NCBI RefSeq assembly: GCF_030812875.1
Contig: NZ_JAUSTN010000004.1
Location: forward strand, 1-64,000
Source of the DNA: Peptoniphilus_B koenoeneniae
GTDB taxonomy: Bacteria; Bacillota; Clostridia; Tissierellales; Peptoniphilaceae
Direction: 5' to 3'
Length of the DNA: 64,000 bases
The notes beneath the pieces were generated by a model, which was given only the letters and a program-made list of their open reading frames with translations, made no database searches and was not told the DNA's origin. A program made the position numbers and the translations under genes. This document shows, piece after piece, positions 61,907-64,000 of the stretch. How positions within the stretch are numbered: the stretch's first letter is position 1; every line of letters starts with the position of its first letter.

Positions 61907-62887
61907 ACATATTTTTGTAATAAGCATTTCCATTAAAAGCATTTGGTCAAGGTCTGTTGATTTTAATTTCAAATCAATATCCTCCATAAAAGAATAAATT
62001 TCCTTAAGCTCTTCAAGTTCAAAATTTTTTTGGAAATTTGAAACTTTTGTAAATTCATAATTTTTAATCTCCATTATATTCATAATTGAACTAGGACTAT
62101 ATTCAGCTTTCTGTAAAATCTTATAAGCTAAAAGAAGCCTTATCTGTCTTTGGATAATTACAAAAGTTTTTTGAACTGGCTCATTTATCTTGTATAAGTT
62201 GTGAAGTTCTTTAAAAGATATATCTAAATTTCTATCACCTATTGCATCAGTAAGAGCAAAGACATTTGTATCAATATTATCGGTCATTAAACTGTCAATT
62301 TTTTCCTTAGTAATTTCTCCCAAAGCAATAAGTTTGTCCATTTCATTTTTTAAATCATAAAGAGTCATATCAAGATTTCTTGAATTGTAACCTGATTTTT
62401 CAATCATATAACTTGTTAGAGCCTTTGAAACTTTAATCCCCTTTCTTAAAAAATATCCATCAACAAAGGAATTTACCATACTCCCCTTTAATTTTGAAAA
62501 CTCAACATTTCTATTTTGCCCTTGAAAATATCTGTAAAATTTTTTTGTCTTGTTAAAAGGATTTTGCCCTTCCATAATAATTAAAATATTATAAGGAAAA
62601 AAATTATCCAAAAAATCTTTAAATTTTTCAAAATCTTCCAGTTCTGATTCAAACATGGCTCCATCATCAATTAATATAAGTTTTTTTTCACTCATAACAG
62701 GAAGGGTCCAAGCAGACTTGTAAAGCTCATTAAAATTGTTTACCCTGCTTAAATTAAAAGCATAAGTCCCCTTGGGAATATACTTATTTATAATATATTT
62801 AAGAGTATTTTCCATTAAAAGTTTTTCGCAACCGAAAAACAAATAAAAACCACTCAAATCTTTTTTATACAATTCTCTATAATCCAT
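61889..62887 (-). CDS. holA: DNA polymerase III delta subunit
   Basis: The 332-aa protein has the HolA outline: an N-terminal FYLFFGCEKLLMENTLKYI (P-loop-like position), a central LILIDDG strand, and C-terminal helical domains ending with a clamp-loader collar region. The delta subunit opens the sliding clamp during clamp loading. It starts 2 nt after comEC ends; the comEC-holA order is widespread in Firmicutes. Confidence 0.92.
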   Translation of the reverse strand: MDYRELYKKDLSGFYLFFGCEKLLMENTLKYIINKYIPKGTYAFNLSRVNNFNELYKSAWTLPVMSEKKLILIDDGAMFESELEDFEKFKDFLDNFFPYNILIIMEGQNPFNKTKKFYRYFQGQNRNVEFSKLKGSMVNSFVDGYFLRKGIKVSKALTSYMIEKSGYNSRNLDMTLYDLKNEMDKLIALGEITKEKIDSLMTDNIDTNVFALTDAIGDRNLDISFKELHNLYKINEPVQKTFVIIQRQIRLLLAYKILQKAEYSPSSIMNIMEIKNYEFTKVSNFQKNFELEELKEIYSFMEDIDLKLKSTDLDQMLLMEMLITKICKKNPS

Positions 62888-62888
62888 A

Positions 62889-64000
62889 CTACCTCAACTT
62901 TAAATTTACTTGTCCCTTGCTTGTTAATTTCACTATAGCTCCCTCCACCTCGAGAGCTTTTATAACTTCTTGAGAAGGCATGCCATAATTATTTTTCCCA
63001 ACACTTATAACTGCAAGATCTGGTCTTAATTTTTTGTAAAAACTTTTTGAAAGAGAATTTACAGATCCATGGTGGGGAACTTTTAAAACATCAACTTTTT
63101 CTTGTTCTATTTTATCACAGATATTTTTTGAAATATCCCCTGTAAATAAAAAGGTCTTTTTTCTTAAAGTGACTAATAAAACCATAGACCTATCATTAGG
63201 ACTCTGACCACAGGGATAATAAATTCTTTTAATCTTTAAATCTCCCTCTTCATATGGAGTCTCAAAAATTTCATTTTTATAATTTTCCTTAATATATCTA
63301 TAAAACTGATTCTTTTCCTCAACCCCTGACAAATAAACTTTATCAACTTTTATATTTTTAAAATGCCTTATGCCCTCCACATGATCAGCATCCATATGAG
63401 AAATAAAAATACCCTTTATCCTATTAATTCCCTTACTTTTTAAATAGGGTATTAAATATTTTTTAGAAAGACTGTTTTCCACACTTCCACCTGTATCAAT
63501 TAAATAGTAGGAATTTTTATTTTTTATAAGGCAAGAATCTCCTTGACCTATAAAATTAAAACTTACCTGATAAAGAGGATTTTCCTTTATATAAGCAAAA
63601 CTTGTGATTAAATACAAAATCCCTATAAAGCATAAAAATTCTTTTTTATATTTTTTTAAATAATCTTTTAAAAATAAAATTTCTCCCAATAGGAAATAAT
63701 AAGTTGCCATTGTTATAGGAAGTGGTCTTCCTAAAATAAATGGATTTATTATGGAGTTTAGATAAATTCCTATTTCTCTTCCCAAGTCAAAAATTAAATC
63801 TAAGCTTCCAGCAAAAACATAATTTGGAATTATTAAAAGAAGACTTGCAAAACAAAGACCCAAGCTATAAAGAGGTATTAAAATTAAATTTGCAATTATA
63901 GAAATTATGTTTACTTGATAAAAAAAGTAAAGCTGTATAGGAAGCGTTCCTATAAAAATACTTAAACTTATATCTAGGCCCTTTCCCAAAAAAGTCTTCC
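62889..64000 (-). CDS. comEC: ComEC/Rec2 DNA uptake channel protein, 5' end beyond window
   Basis: The frame is open to the right edge, so only the C-terminal ~370 residues are visible; the TTG at 63989 is internal. The visible part holds the last TM segments of the competence domain (IIANLILIPLYSLGLCFASLLL) and a metallo-beta-lactamase-like domain with SHMDADHVEG, TGDI and KVPHHGS. ComEC moves single-stranded DNA across the membrane in transformation. holA follows immediately. Confidence 0.92.
   Translation of the reverse strand, partial: KTFLGKGLDISLSIFIGTLPIQLYFFYQVNIISIIANLILIPLYSLGLCFASLLLIIPNYVFAGSLDLIFDLGREIGIYLNSIINPFILGRPLPITMATYYFLLGEILFLKDYLKKYKKEFLCFIGILYLITSFAYIKENPLYQVSFNFIGQGDSCLIKNKNSYYLIDTGGSVENSLSKKYLIPYLKSKGINRIKGIFISHMDADHVEGIRHFKNIKVDKVYLSGVEEKNQFYRYIKENYKNEIFETPYEEGDLKIKRIYYPCGQSPNDRSMVLLVTLRKKTFLFTGDISKNICDKIEQEKVDVLKVPHHGSVNSLSKSFYKKLRPDLAVISVGKNNYGMPSQEVIKALEVEGAIVKLTSKGQVNLKLR

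Overview
The window is AT-rich DNA from a low-GC Gram-positive anaerobe. Its content (PFOR, class III ribonucleotide reductase, oligopeptide transporter, FtsEX/M23 cell-wall genes, Veg, SigA, a very large repeat-containing surface protein) points to Firmicutes/Tissierellia. A Peptoniphilus/Anaerococcus/Parvimonas-type Gram-positive anaerobic coccus is my best guess; the genus is inference. Most genes lie on the minus strand. No phage, insertion sequence, CRISPR array or obvious genomic island is visible; the region is mainly core chromosome plus one large surface-protein gene.

Layout. 1-4789: the N-terminal ~1,596 codons of a secreted, repeat-rich surface protein that runs off the left edge, with a ~360 bp structured leader. 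5152-18968: a tightly packed run of 15 minus-strand genes (phoH-ybeY-dgkA/PAP2-cdd-era-recO-glyQ-glyS-ccpN-ppsR-dgt-dnaG-rpoD-trmK-nif3) closed by one terminator. 19181-24807: an opp peptide-uptake operon (oppBCDFA) with a near-consensus promoter. 25038-25304: three tRNA genes (Ser-GCT, CAT, Phe-GAA). 25490-28399: an unknown lipoprotein and pyruvate kinase. 28570-31208 (+): nrdD-nrdG with NrdR-like boxes. 31242-36069: capA-like, queH, cls, an M24 peptidase and a 99-aa unknown. 36120-39002 (+): an M16C metallopeptidase. 39044-40880: a degenerate glutamate-racemase-like protein, ispE and veg. 41137-42951 (+): a zinc-ribbon membrane protein. 43024-49159: PFOR and PEP synthase. 49211-53721: CYTH protein, phosphoesterase and a YhaN/YhaO (SbcCD-like) pair. 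53814-55834: PspC, NlpC/P60 hydrolase and RNase P RNA. 55877-60496: ftsE-ftsX-M23-ctpA-unknown. 60688-61869 (+): a CofE-family ligase. 61889-64000: holA and the 3' part of comEC.

How the genes fit together. Five loci act at the phosphoenolpyruvate/pyruvate node: a CcpN-like repressor, the PpsR kinase/phosphorylase, pyruvate kinase, PEP synthase and PFOR. PFOR carries a perfect Crp/Fnr-type palindrome at the distance expected for class II activation. A cell-wall set (FtsEX, an M23 hydrolase with intact zinc ligands, CtpA, NlpC/P60 with a WalR-like box at its promoter, undecaprenol-kinase-like DgkA) sits beside chromosome-maintenance genes (DnaG, RecO, YhaNO, HolA, ComEC).

Most worth a second look: the racemase-like protein lacking both catalytic cysteines, the Crp/Fnr site at PFOR, the CofE-family ligase, the WalR-like box, two apparently leaderless genes (queH, ispE) just behind terminators, the NrdR boxes, and the DgkA-PAP2 fusion. 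I did not find a clearly new multi-gene system.
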